64,000 nt of DNA from Nectonema munidae (Eukaryota; Nematomorpha; Nectonematoida; Nectonematidae): NCBI GenBank assembly GCA_030549495.1, contig JAUIRK010000097.1, forward strand, positions 1,211,001 through 1,275,000. The letters are read 5' to 3'. The position numbers and the translations under genes are program-made. Under the pieces are notes generated by a model. The model was not told where the DNA came from, did not search any database, and saw only the letters and a program-made list of their open reading frames with translations. Positions 25,701 through 39,900 of the stretch are shown here, piece after piece (position 1 is the first letter of the stretch; every line of letters starts with the position of its first letter).

Positions 25701-27202
25701 ACATAGAGCAGTTACGGAAGCACAAACTCTCCATGCAAAAATTATTTTAATACACTTTCAAGCCACACCTAGAAAATAAGAGTAATCGTTAAACTTAGAT
25801 TCAAAATCAAGTGATTAAGAATCGGCGAATGAGCATTCAAAGTAAGGAATTACAGGGGATTACTACAAACACACACATGTAGGATCTACCAGCATATATA
25901 TATATATATAATATAAAGGTGGGTTTACATGAGATGAAGAATGGTTCACGAAACATTTAGAAAAAAAGGTGACGAGTGAAATTAGAACAAGTGAGAATGT
26001 GGAAATTAAAAAAGGAATAAAAAAAAATTATTCTTTGAAGAAAAGTGGTTTTTAGGAGTTGTAACGACGTAATCTGCAAACAATAAAGCAAAGGAAGAAT
26101 GCGGGTAGTAAGATTTAATCAAAAGAACAAAGGAAGCTCTATATTTGAAATTTTAAGATCGCAAAACAAACAACAGATCGGGAAGCAATGCAATTAATAT
26201 CACACCGTATTACTAATCAAATGAAATGCGAGTGACTTATTTGATTCAATCACAAAATTTCTTTACGCATAAAAGTGAACAGTTTACATTTCCGTTGAGA
26301 GGATGTGTTTATTTTTGAATCACGAAGCAAAATATAAAAAGTTGGTCTCAAAGTTTATCGTATTGATCTGATCCTATTTCTTTGTATCATTCATAAATAC
26401 ACATGTAGATTGTATATGCGCTTTGCCCCAATGATAAAATTATTGGTAGTGAAATTTTTGGAGGGAAAAGAAACTAACTAACGGTAAACTTCTAACTGTA
26501 TCATCTATCGTTTGACAGGAAGATATGCTGCAACTTTACAGGTTCAGAACTTCTTAGCACATTCAATATGATATATTTACAGCAAGGAAATATCAACTGT
26601 TCTCCAATGCTGTGGGACTTTTTGACAACCGTTATTTTATTGAAACTATATAGAAGGCTTTCAAACCACACTTAACATTTTGAAAAAATATTCTTGTGTT
26701 ATCAAACCTGGATTTAAACAAGGATCCTGGAGTAAACAAAAAATGTTACGAGGCAAAGAAAAATAAAACACTATAAATATTAATACACCAATTTAGAATA
26801 CATTTGCATTCAAATGAGGGCCAAAAAGATGGGATAATGGTTCCAGGTGTATTCGAGTGATTCAGGCAAAATAAACATTTGTGTTCTGTCATGAGCAAGA
26901 AAGATTGGGTCCGAGATTTAATTCTAGGATATATGAGTATCATAAAAAGAATCTTGACAACGGTATTTACAGAATAAGCATTTTTGTGAAGAGAGTGGGA
27001 AAAAAAGGAATTTCATTCTGCGCAAATTAAGCTTTCTTTAGAACCATCTGAACACGCGCACACATTACTGCTTTATAAAAATATTTTTCATTGAGGCTGG
27101 ATATCTGCAAAGTAGCTATTTAACCAGCCAATACTTTGTAAAAAAACATTTTTCTAATCGTTAAAATTCCCTTACGTATTTTCAAAAAAGAAAGATATTT
27201 TA
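22776..27202. other. Long AT-rich spacer, nothing recognised
   Basis: No convincing gene. Features are simple sequence: poly-G near 25013-25026, AT microsatellite near 25893-25911, polypyrimidine runs at 24380-24540. TTAACCGTTTGAGG at 24063 resembles a piggyBac-type end without a visible partner. Confidence 0.3.
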
Positions 27203-27318
27203 CCCATTTAGTATTAATGTTCCCAAAGGAAAAGCAAATGAACTCTGTTTTGAATAGAATTAAATATAGATTACTAAAGTCGCCATGCATCCCTTTAGGA
27301 ACATTTGTACTAAATGGC
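27203..27318. mobile_element. Decayed TTAA-type MITE (116 bp)
   Basis: The left end CCCATTTAGTATTAATGTTC and the inverted right end GCCATTTAGTACAAATGTTC match over ~25 bp, including the following AAAGG block. TTAA is intact on the right (27319-27322) and reads TTTA on the left. The ends resemble but are not identical to the 130-bp MITE and the piggyBac terminus at 61234. Confidence 0.65.
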
Positions 27319-27322
27319 TTAA

Positions 27323-30300
27323 CATTGATTTATTATTATTATTACGTTTATAACGGGTCAGGCTAAAACATACCCTTTTTTGCAAAGCCAGGATTTAACC
27401 CAAAGCAGATTCCCAAATGGGTCGAATAATCGAAAAAGTTTAAAAAGCGATGTTTTAGAACAGTGATTCCAAAATAGGCGTTATAAAAATTTACGAATAA
27501 GTAGCATAATGACTTGATTGAAAGAAGGCACATTTTGGATCATTTATTATGTTAGATTTTAAAATTTCGAATCAAGAAATTCGCATTAAATTGTATTTCC
27601 ACTTTTAATACGCGCCTTTTGAAAAGTTAATTAAATTTCAGCACCATTTTTGAATAAATATTTAGTCGGAAGTTGGCGTTAAATATATCAATATTTTAAG
27701 CATTTGAAATCGGAGTCGCAATCAAAATTTTGTTACTAGGACTCCCAAGCATGTAATTTCCAATATGACAAAGGATCGGAGCTTCAGGCATGCAGCCGCA
27801 TGATAGGTACTAATCATTCACCTCAATTTCTGTAGTGTTGTTAAACATCAAAGCTGCTTGATACCAATCAATAATAATCATGTAAACCAATTCCTTTTCT
27901 ACTGTGTATACATGGTTGATCATTGACCATGAGCCTGTATTATGTTTTGGTTATGATGAGGCCATTGTTAATATTAAGAAAAGAATAGAAGGCTGAATGC
28001 ATACAAATATAAGAATAGCCTTTGTGATTTCAAGCCTCAACGAGCAAGGTCAATTTTACAAGAAATTATAGACAAGTATATGAGGTATATTTGCAAGGTA
28101 TTTGTTTTTTTTTTCAAATACTTTTGGTAACTATTTCAAATATAGATACTTTAAAAAGTGTTTAAAATACCCTAAAATACAAATAAAAAGGTATTTCACC
28201 ACAAGTCGGACTAGGGGTTGCATATTTTCCCTCCGACTGACGACTGCTTATGAAGAGAGCTTGAGGAAAAAACCTTCTATCCGAGGGAATAGAAATGGAA
28301 AGGAAGAATTTCGCACGGCTAGGTATAGTAAGTGTCACATTTTCCAGATAAGAACATTTTTAATCGCAATCTTATATAGAAATGAAAATAATAAGTTCCA
28401 TAAATTAAAGAAAAAATATGCAAAAAACCTAAAATTAAATTTTTTCTTCAAAAATTACACTTTTTTAGAATAAGGATATGATCAGATTACTCATAGCAAT
28501 TACTGAAAACTTAGGCATAACAGTAAAGAAGCCTAACTAAGCAAATCTTCCACGTGGAGAACAAGAAATCAAATAACTTGGGGTGTGTGAGTGTTTCTGT
28601 CACATATATGAAATTTGCTACCCAGTGAAGATTTTTAATGAGAAATTTTTGAGTCCCAATTATTCAATTATGCAAGCGCAAACTTCAAAAAATAAGTATA
28701 TCGAGTAATTAAATACAATGTAAAGTGTGTATTACAAATCACGTAAGTACGAGATATACAAATTTTTTAAGAGATTGCATACGATGTTAAAATGCTTGAA
28801 GAAAGACCATATTTGCTAAGGAAACATTAAGCTCAGCATGAAAAGAAATAGAGAAATATTGATTAAAATAAAAATATCAAAAGCACACAGTCTTGATTAT
28901 TGGTAAGCATAATCTTGCTAAGATTAACAGTTTGATCAGAAAATAATCACATGGTAACAATGAGGTTATACTTGCATATCTTAACAAGGTAATTAAAATA
29001 TGGATGAGATTCAGAAAAATGTCATTTCATTAAGAGAAGAATGGTTGTTTAGACAACACTACCAAAAAATTAACAAAATATATCCAAAGCAGAGTCCTAT
29101 GGTGACTCTAAAATTCATCATTTACTGAGGGAGGAAGGGTTGACTGTACCTAAGAAATTGAAAATGAAACCACTATATAACACCCTTATCATAACCATAA
29201 TTTTTCAACACATTATACTCAATACAAATACTTTTGCTTTCAGAGATAAAAAATTATTGATACTCATGGTAAGAAAATGTATGAATACTGAAGTAGCATC
29301 CAAACTAGAAAGCCCAATATTATTATTTTTTTAATTTCAATAAATAAGCACCCCTGTGTGAAATGAGATCACATTAAAGTGGTGTAAAAATGATTTTCTA
29401 GTCGCACATTGTATGTCGATGTCTATGCAAAAACACTTCGCTCACTTCACTATGATTCCTGAAATATTTAGACAATAAACTATTGGGGTCCAGTAGACCC
29501 CTCCGCCCTCAGTAACATTAAGTTGACAAAAACATCAGTATAAATAATTTTAAAAATAATATAATTTCAAATTTTACACAATCCCCACCCCCATCCCCTG
29601 AGGTAAGTTATTGACGAAGTGAAAACACCCTATATAAGCGTTTCTGAATATGAGTCCACAGTTCAAGACAAGTTTTTATACCAGAAATCTATGATGGACT
29701 ATATATTTCCATTAAAGAGGATTGTTCACTCACTTTTTAGTTTGCAAAAAGTGCATTTTAAGGGAAGAATATTCATCCATAAATATACATATGATATGAA
29801 TAATCGCAATAGGGAATCGAATCCACCCTACGATTCGACCAATAGGCCCATGACGATAATAGGTTCTAAATAATCTGTATTTTCTTTTAATTCATGTGCT
29901 ATTTCGATTTTTATATCTTTCAGAAAAGTAAAAATTTTCAATTCAAAGGAAATCCATATATCTCTATGTGTTTTTGAGCGCGAGAGTGAATTTGTTTGAG
30001 TTTAATATGAGTGTGTTTTGAGTAGTAAAGTGATTGTGGGTAAACAACAGAAATCAAATAAATGCCATAGTTTAAAGTGTTTACTGAGACCTAAGCAAAC
30101 ATGTTATTTGTTTATTGTGGCGTAATCTACGTACCTTCAAAACCAGGTTAACAGTTCTACTTGTTGCAGTTGATACAATTATTCGATAATATTTCGAATT
30201 GAGAATTCAATTCAGTACTGCAAGAACTTGTAAGAGAATTCCTATACAGCTGAAATGCCTCATAATATCCATGCAGATGAGAGGAACCGCATTTTTCTTA

Positions 30301-30619
30301 GCGTATTTTATACGATATACAAAAAGTAAATCAATTATTTGAATAAAAACCCATTAACAAACTAAAATTATTTGATGGCTTATTTAGCTTTTCAGATATT
30401 ATTTCATCTGAGGAAATAAAAATAAGAAAAAGATGTCGAAGCATCTCATTTTTCTTAGAATTATATAAATTAACCCGCTTTTACATAAAGTAAACTTTTC
30501 ATCAGCCAAAATAATTAAATTATATTTTATACTTAACCCTATTAGTGACGGTTTTTCTTGAATGATTGCAAATTTTTAAAAATTTTCGCGTGAACCTACT
30601 AAATGATTGATTGCGAATC
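27323..30619. other. AT-rich spacer, nothing recognised
   Basis: No gene recognised. The 123-codon plus-strand frame at 28102-28473 is basic with no motif. Positions 27670-27721 repeat a block also found at 10438-10493 (AATCGGAGTCGCA). Confidence 0.3.
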
Positions 30620-31510
30620 TGATCGTGACATTTATTTTTTATAAAAATCATTCAAACTTGACAAAAATTGATTGATATTTGACAGCTCAACTAAAAAAGA
30701 AAGTACAACGATAAAGTAAAGGTAATTTATTAAGCACAACGTTAAAGGATCATAAATTTTCGCTGACAGCAATTAGCTTTTTCAAATAAAAAACCACAAT
30801 CTTCAGAGCGAGGAGAGTTCTTGTTGTAGTAAACAGTGATATGTGTATTTATCGGTGTACTAACCTTCACCAATTTGATGGGCCACCTTCAACACCAAAT
30901 TTATAAAAAAAGAAACTTTTAGTTTAAATGGTTATACAAAGTTTTTTTTTACACATATATACTCATTTTGAAGTGTGCTGAACACGATGGTCATGTTTAT
31001 TTTTTTTAAAAATCAACCAAATCTGTCAAAAAATTGATTGATATATGACAGCTCAACTGAAAAAAGAAACTTAGTTTAAAGGTTATACAAAGTTTTCTAT
31101 TTATATACACCCGTTTTCATGTATGCTGAATACGATCGTCGTTAATTTTTTTAAAAATCAATCAAACTTGTCAAAAATTGATTGATATATGACAGCTCAA
31201 CTAAAAAAAGAAACTTTTAGTTTAAATGGGTATACAAAGTTTTTTACACATATATACCCATTTTGAAATGTGCTGAACACGATGGTCACGTTTATTTTTT
31301 TTAAAAATCAACCAAATCTGTCAAAAAATTGATTGATATATGACAGCTCAACTGAAAAAAGAAGCTTTTAGTTTAAATGGTTATACAAAGTTTTTTTACA
31401 AATATATACCCATTTTCAAGTGTGCTGAACACGATGGTGACGTTTATTTTTTTTTTAAAATCAACCAAACCTGTCAAAAAATTGATTGAAAACCTAACTC
31501 TTTATTTAAG
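30620..31510. repeat. ~150-bp tandem repeat (about 4.5 units)
   Basis: Units begin near 30911, 31065, 31209 and 31360 (spacings 154, 144 and 151 bp). A partial unit lies at 30620-30710 and a truncated one after 31490. Each unit has AGAAACTTTTAGTTTAAATG, GTGCTGAACACGATGGT, TCAACCAAA.CTGTCAAAAA and ATTGATTGATATATGACAGC. Units are moderately diverged. There is no coding potential. Confidence 0.85.
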
Positions 31511-31583
31511 TAGTTATAAAAAGTTTTTTTTAACATTTTTGATTTATGACTTTTTTAAAATCGTGGTATGTTTGCGGTCAGAT

Positions 31584-32034
31584 CAGTGGCGTAACTAAGT
31601 GGAGGCCGTGGAGCCGGTCCGCCCTGGGCGGCATATTTTGAAATCACTCATATATTGCAATCAATATGGTGTTAGGATCTTTATAACAGTTTGTGTTATA
31701 AGAGATTTTCATTTGACAAACACAAAAAAAACATGCATACACAACAAATCTGAGAGCGAAAAAAGTTTTTGAGGAAGTTATTGAAGAGTTTGCTAAAAAA
31801 AAGCTTGAAAAGTTCATCTATAAAAAGTTGAAAATGAAAATTTGTATGTAATCAAATAAATTTTTAGTTTTTTTTATTTTCATATTAACGCATTATTTTC
31901 TATTTTAAGCATTTATATAAAATTGATTTATAAATAAATACAGTTTCATGCGTTTTTAGCCAATTTTTTTAAATAAACAGGGGCGTCAAATTTATGACCC
32001 GCCCCGAGCAGCAATTCTCATGGTTACGCCACTG
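31584..32034. mobile_element. hAT MITE with 8-bp target duplication
   Basis: Termini CAGTGGCGTAACTAAG and, inverted, CAGTGGCGTAACCATG. Flanked by GGTCAGAT at 31576-31583 and 32035-32042, a perfect 8-bp duplication. Subterminal GC-rich stretches (GCCCTGGGCGGC; GACCCGCCCCGAGC) also face each other. The 451-bp body has no transposase. It inserted just past the end of the tandem repeat. Confidence 0.9.
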
Positions 32035-32042
32035 GGTCAGAT

Positions 32043-35000
32043 ATATTGTACTGATTTTTGAACGATGTTTTCATGCTATTCTCCAAAGACTATATTCAAA
32101 TTTTTAGTCATTTCACAAATGAATTTATTTCTCTTTGAAGTTTAGATTTTATTTGGAATCTATAATATCAAAATTTCCAATGAGGCACAAATATTAATTT
32201 TGATACTCATCATTATACTATAAAATTGATTCATATATTTATGTTCAATTTTTTTTTTCATTTTTAGACTATATAATGAAAATTACGCTGTGAATTATAT
32301 TTCAACTGGAGTTTGCATGATTACATCATGTTTTTTAAATATTATATATAATTTTTTCGAATTTTTTCAAACTTTGAATATTCCATTTATATGTGCATAC
32401 AGATATGCAAAATTTGGTAAGTTTCTATTTACGAGGAATGAAGTTATAACTTCTTAAACTTTCTTACATTTGTATATATAAAGTATGCTCCCTCTTCTTC
32501 AGAAAATGCCATACACGTTTTGCCAAGGTAACGATTTGATTCCCAAAAAGTAACTATGATTTAAAAAATATTTAAACTATAAAGTGTTATGTGTTCAAAA
32601 CTGTATATATTTATAAATTTTCAAACGAGTATATGATATAGAACCAAAGTTATAAACTTAATTAGAGATACTGTCAGAATTTTGCTGAAAAAGTTTAACT
32701 TTTGATTTTGATTGACAGATTTAAGCATGAAAAGGCCATTCAACTGCCATGAAAATGGTATCAAAAGATGCAGCTATCAATTTTAGGAAATGTCACGAAG
32801 TTGGTAGCAAAAGATCCCCCGTCACTGATATGGTTTAGATTTCATATGTTTTTCAGCATTTATTTTGGGTCGGGCTCAAACGTGTAATTTTTTACAGGTA
32901 AAAAATAGAATGTTGGATATTCGTCATTTCAATTGGTATCAACTTATGATTTAAATTGAGTGCATGTTTAAAAGCATGACATTTACTTTCGGTAGTTTGT
33001 TTATTTGTATTTGAAAATGATCAATTTCATATAATACAATTAATACAAAAAATTTCTTGATAAAGAATGAAAAAAAAATAAAAGAGAGTTAAAAATAATC
33101 TAGAAAATATAATAAAATGAAACAAAATGAATTATCAACAAATTTTTGATTTTACAATAGAAGACTTTTCCACTATCAATTTTTTTAAATTTATTTTAGT
33201 GGAAAAACTATATCTTTTAAAACTTATTGATTTTAAATACTTATGAATATTCAATAACTTATTTCGAGCTTTCTTCATGTCAAAAACATCAAAAAAATAA
33301 AACATGTTTTAGAAAGAGTAATTTACTCATATTTTTTATACCAAAAAGAAAAAATACCTATATGAAAAACAATACAAAATCTAAAATTTTTCTCTAAAAA
33401 TTTAATTTTTTTAAAATATAAAGTTTTTTGTTATCTCTGCTTTTTATTTTTTACCAAAAAATAGTTCTCTTATTCTTTTTCTTTTCCAGTTAGGTATTAT
33501 AATTATAGGCGCAGGGTTTACTGAGACCCATTAAACACATATATTTTTTAATTTAATTTTTCAGTTGACAATAAGATTTCTATAAAAAATATACAGGTTA
33601 ATCAAAGTGAAGATGAATAAATACATAAAATAATTATATTATTCTAAGAAATTAGGATCATTACCTCGTAAAAGAGTATTAATAAAATAACAAGGATCAT
33701 TTAAACTAAAAGAACAATACAGCCATTGTGACGAGAATAAAATTGAAAATATAAATTAAGCAAATTTCAAAACTAATTTTTTTGAAATATCATTTTAAAG
33801 AAAAAAATTCCTGATATATGAAAGTTATTACCCCCTCTCCTTGGTGCAGACATTATATAGAAACAATAGACCAAAAAAATATTTATTTATATATTTAGTT
33901 CAAAAAAAAAAAAAAAATCAAAAACCTTTTATTTGATGTTTAAATAAAAGATTTCAAATCATTTTATTTTAAAATTGAAAAAATGTATTCCATTTCAGCT
34001 TAAACTAAATTTATATTATACTTTAAAATAGTTTCTTCTGATCTGATCTGGGTCAAATCAGTTCATAACAAATCTCAATAAGCTGGATAAAAAGTTTAAG
34101 AAATCACTTAATTCTTCTTCAAAAAAACTTGATATTCTCAATTTGAAACAAATATAAGAAATGCAACTAGCCATGTTTGTCTGAACCTTCAAAAGCAAAG
34201 AAGAAAATTTGAATTTTTATTTTTTTGATATTAAAAACTGTTTCACTTATGATTTAAGGAATATTCATCATCTTTTTATCAACTCTTATAAAACCTCCAT
34301 TTTTAAAAAAAGTTTTTTAAATCAGTGTATCAAATTTTGAAATTCAAAAGCTATTTTTGATTTTCATTTAATTTTTTCGCTTCTTCTTCCTTTTATAATT
34401 TATTTCGTTTTTTTTCTCTTATAATTTATGTTTCTTCTTATTTTTGCTTCTTCAAAGGTGATATAAAGACATTTTCCTTCATCACATCTTTTTAATTTAA
34501 ATAATACTACTGCATATTTTTTTTAATTTTTGTGATTGTATAAAATATACCAAAAATTAAAATTATGAAATTTTGGTTTTCACAAAATTTGGATATGAAA
34601 AAGTAATTTTTTAAAAAATATTGAAATTGTGCAAAGGCCATCTAAAATGTTTCACTTTTATTTTATAAATGATTTTTTATCAATATTGTTGTTATGAGAA
34701 ATTCTTAAATTCTATGTGAAAGAAAATTGTAATTATTTATTAACTAAATTTATAGCTAATTTCTAAATTTTATAAAATTTGAAACGCTTCTAAAATTGAA
34801 ATTTGTTTTTATCTTTCAAAATGTAAAAATAACACTAAATTGGTTGACAACAGAAATACTAGTTATTACGGCAAGAAGTATTTGCGAACATCATTTTTGA
34901 TTATATCCTAAAATTCTTTTCTTACAAAGAAAGTTTTTAAAGTTAGAGAAGTTTTTGTACATTAATAATTGCACCTGAAATTACGGATAAAAATTAACTT

Positions 35001-35739
35001 TATATACCTCCTCTCGTAGAATTTTCAAAGAAATGCCTTTGTTGAATAAGATTTAGATAATCTGTAAAATAAATAAAATGAACTAACTCTTTCCTAACTT
35101 CATTATATTTTCAAAATCTAAAAAACGAAAAGAAACTAAAACGTTTTGGTTTCTAAAAACGAAGTGTTATTGTAATGTTTAGCATATTGTTTGTTAGAGA
35201 ATTTCTTAATATAAAATTTTTTAAATAAAAGTCGTAATTTCAATGATAGTATATATAAGAAGAAGTTTATTATTATTTATAAAGACTGCAAAAAAAACAA
35301 GATTTAGGTTCTTCTTACTCGATAATTGAAGCATTTGACAAGGATTTTGAATTATATGATGAAATATGTAGCGTGGGAATATGATGAGTTTGAAGATCTT
35401 TTTTATGAAATTTATGTGTCAGAAAGCAAAAAAGCCAAATCAGCTGCAAGATAGCTTTCCAACATTTCAATTAAATTAGTAAATAGTAAGCACAACATTA
35501 GTGGATAGTAAATATAACATAAGCATTTAAAATTATAATATAGATGTAAGAATTGTACAAAAAAGTTTATATTATATATTTTAATTTTACAAAGTAAACT
35601 AAATATATGTAATAATTATACAAAAAGTAGTTTATTATAGGAATATATAATAAAAATTAAAGAAAAAAGACACAAAAATGAATATTTATATATATTATAT
35701 ATATGTATAATAGAATAAATGAAGAATTATAAGATAATA
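32043..35739. other. Very AT-rich spacer
   Basis: Extremely AT-rich with homopolymer runs and no recognised gene. Positions 32631-32830 carry dispersed repeat A. Confidence 0.3.
32631..32830 (+). repeat. Dispersed repeat A, copy 2
   Basis: The longest copy. It contains ATATAGAACCAAAGTTATAA, CTTTTGATTTTGATTGACAG, GCCATTCAACTGCCATGA and ATCAATTTTAGGAAATGTC, each with a counterpart in the copy near 44.1 kb and partly in the copy near 1.5 kb. Confidence 0.45.
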
Positions 35740-36240
35740 AAATTATTAGAAGGAACAAATATAACACTTTTTTAAGATACATGATTGATATTTTCTATAG
35801 ACTAAATTTGATGTAATAAATGATTTAAACGTCTTAAGTGTCAAATTTTCAGTGTCCAAGTTTGATAAGTGATCATTCCAATATTTTGTGGATCTATATT
35901 TCAAAGTATTGTTAGAGCTAGGTAATCTGAGATACTCTATTGTAAACTTATACGGGTATCTAAGATTATAATAAGTTTTATCATTTTTAAAAACAATCCA
36001 ATTATCAAAAATAGAGGGTAGAAGATTTCTAACCATTTTGAAAAGAAAAATTGATAACTGAAGCTGATAGATCTCATCGATTCTTAACAATTTATACTTT
36101 TCACATAAGGTAGTAAGATCTTTGCTTTTACAACTAAAAACTTTTTTTAAAGCTTTGTTTTGTATACATATCTATAAGGTATATATAAGGTTGTTGGGTT
36201 GGTATTGCATCCAAATGAATAATAATCTCGATAAATATGC
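35740..36240 (-). mobile_element. LINE 3' fragment (RT C-terminal region)
   Basis: The minus-strand frame 36090-35746 encodes LLRIDEIYQLQLSIFLFK, then NLLPSIF, YNLRYPY and KYRSTKYWND followed by TLKTFKSFI. This order is the C-terminal domain common to CR1/L2/Jockey-type LINE ORF2 ('LxxxDIxxLQxxxFhYK ... LPxxF ... YxTR ... G.K.WNxLP ... SxxxFKxxLK'). Similarity appears to continue upstream to ~36240 (QNKALKKVF). Only this 3' end remains. Confidence 0.7.
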
Positions 36241-36946
36241 CGATGATAGGGATTAATGTAAGCTCTCTCTCTCTCTGATATTATCTACTTACAAATAACA
36301 TTACATATGTAGAAAAAGTAAAGATGAAACTAATAAATCTTATAGTGTTATCACTGGATTATCAAATTAGAATTATGACTTAGCTCAATCCACGGAGATA
36401 AAAAATTAGATACTTTTACATAAAATAACATTTTCCTACAAAAACTAAAAGCCCGTTTTCAGAAAAACTCTTCTTTATTCTGAACTTGACATACTTAATT
36501 GAGATTTTCATTTGCAATGTTTTTATGCAACCTACTTAATTTACCATCTTTCATATGCCATTTAAAACTCTATAAAGATATTAATAATATCTCACGTCCA
36601 CTAAGTTTCTAAGGTTAATATATATATAATTTATTTTTCCATATATCGCTTTATTAATTATTGTATTTGTTTTATACTTTCCGGTAACGTTAATTCTAGC
36701 TTTATTTCAAACTTATGATGGCTAACATTCAACATCCTATTTCTTATTTATATATAATTTGTTGGAGATATAATTTAGCTATCCTGATTTTACTACTTCT
36801 CATTTATTCAATGAAAACTGAAGTCGCCTTGTTTTTTATTTTGTATGCATAATTCATATTTTTTTTCCTGAATTACTTTCAAACCCATTCTTCAAAATAT
36901 GGCCTTCAAATTTTAAATAATTTACAAATTTAAAAGTTTGGATTGC

Positions 36947-39900
36947 ATGGGTGATGTAAACCGTCTTAAACATATTACAGTGATTAAGCCTATTGTGTAT
37001 GGGAACACAGCAAAACATCTAGGCAAAAAAAGAGAGGAAGATGGACATACCCATCAGTGGACTGTTTATTTACGTCCTTATAAAAATGATGATATGTCAA
37101 GCTATATCAAGAAGGTGTCTGTATTTTTTTAAAGTTGAATATATTAAAAACTTTAATTTCAGGTTCAATTTAGATTGCATGAAAGTTATGGAGTGAATCA
37201 AAATAGAATTATCCATAATGAACCCTTTGAAACAACAGAAACTGGTTGGGGAGAGTTTGAAATAGGCATTAAAATTTTTTTTAATGATCCAATAGAAAAA
37301 CCAATTACAATCTATCACGTTTTAAAACTTTTTCAAACTCCTGGCTCTACAATTCCTCCTTCAAACAAAGAATATGTCTCTGAACATTATGATGAACTTA
37401 TTTTTAAAGGTAACTTTTTAATTAAAAGTAATATTTTATTTTATCAATTTACACTATATTTTCTTTCATTATATTAGATTAGTATGAATAATTGTCTTTT
37501 TTCAAATATATCTCAATTATCCAATATTTTATTGTAGTAAACATTTTATAGTAAGCCTAGTAAAGATGGCGTTTCCAAATTTTCATATTATCAAATTGAG
37601 ACAAAATTGATATTTAAAAAACAAAATTTTATCAAAAATGAAAAATCATTTAAAAGTAAAAGATATTCTATACTAAAAAGATAACCAATCATATTCAGCT
37701 AAGTTTTTCTAAACCTTTTTTTGACATATACGATTAGTAATTGAAATACTGAGGTTCAACCTAGGGAAATCTCTTGTTAATCGACGGCAAAACTGGAACA
37801 TATGGCAACCCTACTCAGTATTTAGTTTTAAGCAGAATATATTCATTCTACTTCTTACAAAATAACATTCATTAAATAAAAATTTTGAATAATTTAAATA
37901 TTTACATAAAAATTTATTCATTATAGAGGATTGCATTTATAATCAGAAGTTTTAAATATGCAACGTTCTTTGAAATAATATTATAAATAAAATTGGAAAA
38001 ACCACAAAGTATAAATGTGGTCAAAGGAACTTTATTAAATTTTCGATTGGACAAATGCAGTCTTTATCAAAAATATTATATTATATAAATTAAGAAGAAA
38101 AAGGAGCGTCTTGACGGCGATCTACGTTAATGCTTTCAAACCAAAGTTTGTTAGTTGGGCTTTTAAAAGGGAATTAGTATTACATTGAATTTCTATTTAC
38201 AAAAACAACTATTTCGAATAAACGGGAAGGCAAAAAATATAAAAGATTGCTACTTTGTTCTAAAAAAGGGTGCTATCGCCCAATGACGCCCCTTGAATAC
38301 GTCACTGTATGTACAGGTGGTATTTTTATATTTAATTTTAAAACATGCTATTAACCCATTAAGTACCATAGAAATCAGACGATATCTAAAAAAACACAGA
38401 CGATTTATATTCAAAGTCATTGAAAAAAGCAGACGAAGATGAAATTACTTATGTTCCCAAATGGAAGCATTGGGACTTAATGGGTTAAATACTTGCTTAG
38501 AAAATTTAAATTAAAAGCTAACACAACGAAGTCTATCAGTTCTCCCTATCACTAATGGTTGAAAGTAGATAAAATGACACCATATTAAAAAAACCAGCAC
38601 AGAACCCATAACTTGCGCCACATTTGATTTAAGGGTAGAATATGGACGTTTGTTAATGGGTTAGATAGCACAGAGTATTATACAATGGAATAAAAGCTTG
38701 TAAAAAACTCAATATATACTCATCAACATTCAATGTATAACTCTTGTCATTATTGCAGCTGTAGGCTTTAAACGAGCGCAATCATATAAAAATTAAATCA
38801 ACAAGTTTTGTCCTTTTCTGATGAAGGGAATTTTTATTCATGCCTTTTTTAATTGCATTACAACACTACACATTACCTTTTTTACAATTAAATTATCATG
38901 TGAATATCTTCATCAAAAAAGATTATTCTTGATGAACTAAAGAGGGCTGAAAAATCCCTCTAGCTGTTGCTGAATCAGTCGGAGGTGTGGCTTCATCATT
39001 ATCACTCTTCGCAGTGTCATTTTTAAAAAAAAAGTTCTTTTGTTGTAAATTGTGCTCTAAGGGAGATGATTTCTTCCTCTTTAAGCCATTTTCCTCTTTC
39101 GATAGTTGAGTTCATATTTGCCTATTCTGTCGCTGTCATAATTGTTTGGGATCTCATAGAGCATCTAACTTTTTTAAAAACTTTTTTTAGTTAGAAAGAG
39201 ATATTTTCAAGGCGCAAAGACATCTAATATTTTTGAGCATTTAGATTACATTTAATAAACAGGGCCCCCATACTGGTGGGAGGGGGCATGCCCTCTCACT
39301 TTTTTTAGTATTTATAAAAAAAAATGAAAATTAAAAAAAATTTATTAAACTATTTTAAAGGCTGTATTATGTATTACTAATGAACTAAATTTTTGCTTGA
39401 TTTTCATCAATACTTTTTAGATTTTTAAAATTAATTATTTTTTAAAGTAGTTATTTTCAAGTATTCGAAATATTATAAGTTCTAATGATATAATTAAACA
39501 TTTGCACGTTTTACATAATGATAAAAAATTAATACCAAACGTGATTTTAATATGTGATTTGTTGTTAGTGTAAATCCAGCAATTACTGTTACACCAGAAG
39601 AAGAAGATTTATTAATTGATAAAATAAAATTGGAATACACCACTAAACATATAAAAAAAGAATTTAATAAGGAATTTAAAAAGAAAGACATTGCATATTT
39701 ATAGTTGGGAAAAAATTCAAAAGGCCTACAAGCCGCTGATATGAATAAAACCAGATAGAATAAACCAGAACGATCTTTTTCTCTTGCTTGAAGAATAAAA
39801 ACATGGCAACGATCTACTATGCCACAAAAACGTTTTACATCATTATCTATTCTTAATTGTCACAAAGATTTTACTGATAAATAGACTTGATTGTAGTAGG

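Noticed and set aside
28102-28473. 123-codon plus-strand frame, Lys/Arg-rich
   Set aside because: No motif, no splice context and AT-rich composition throughout; chance frame.
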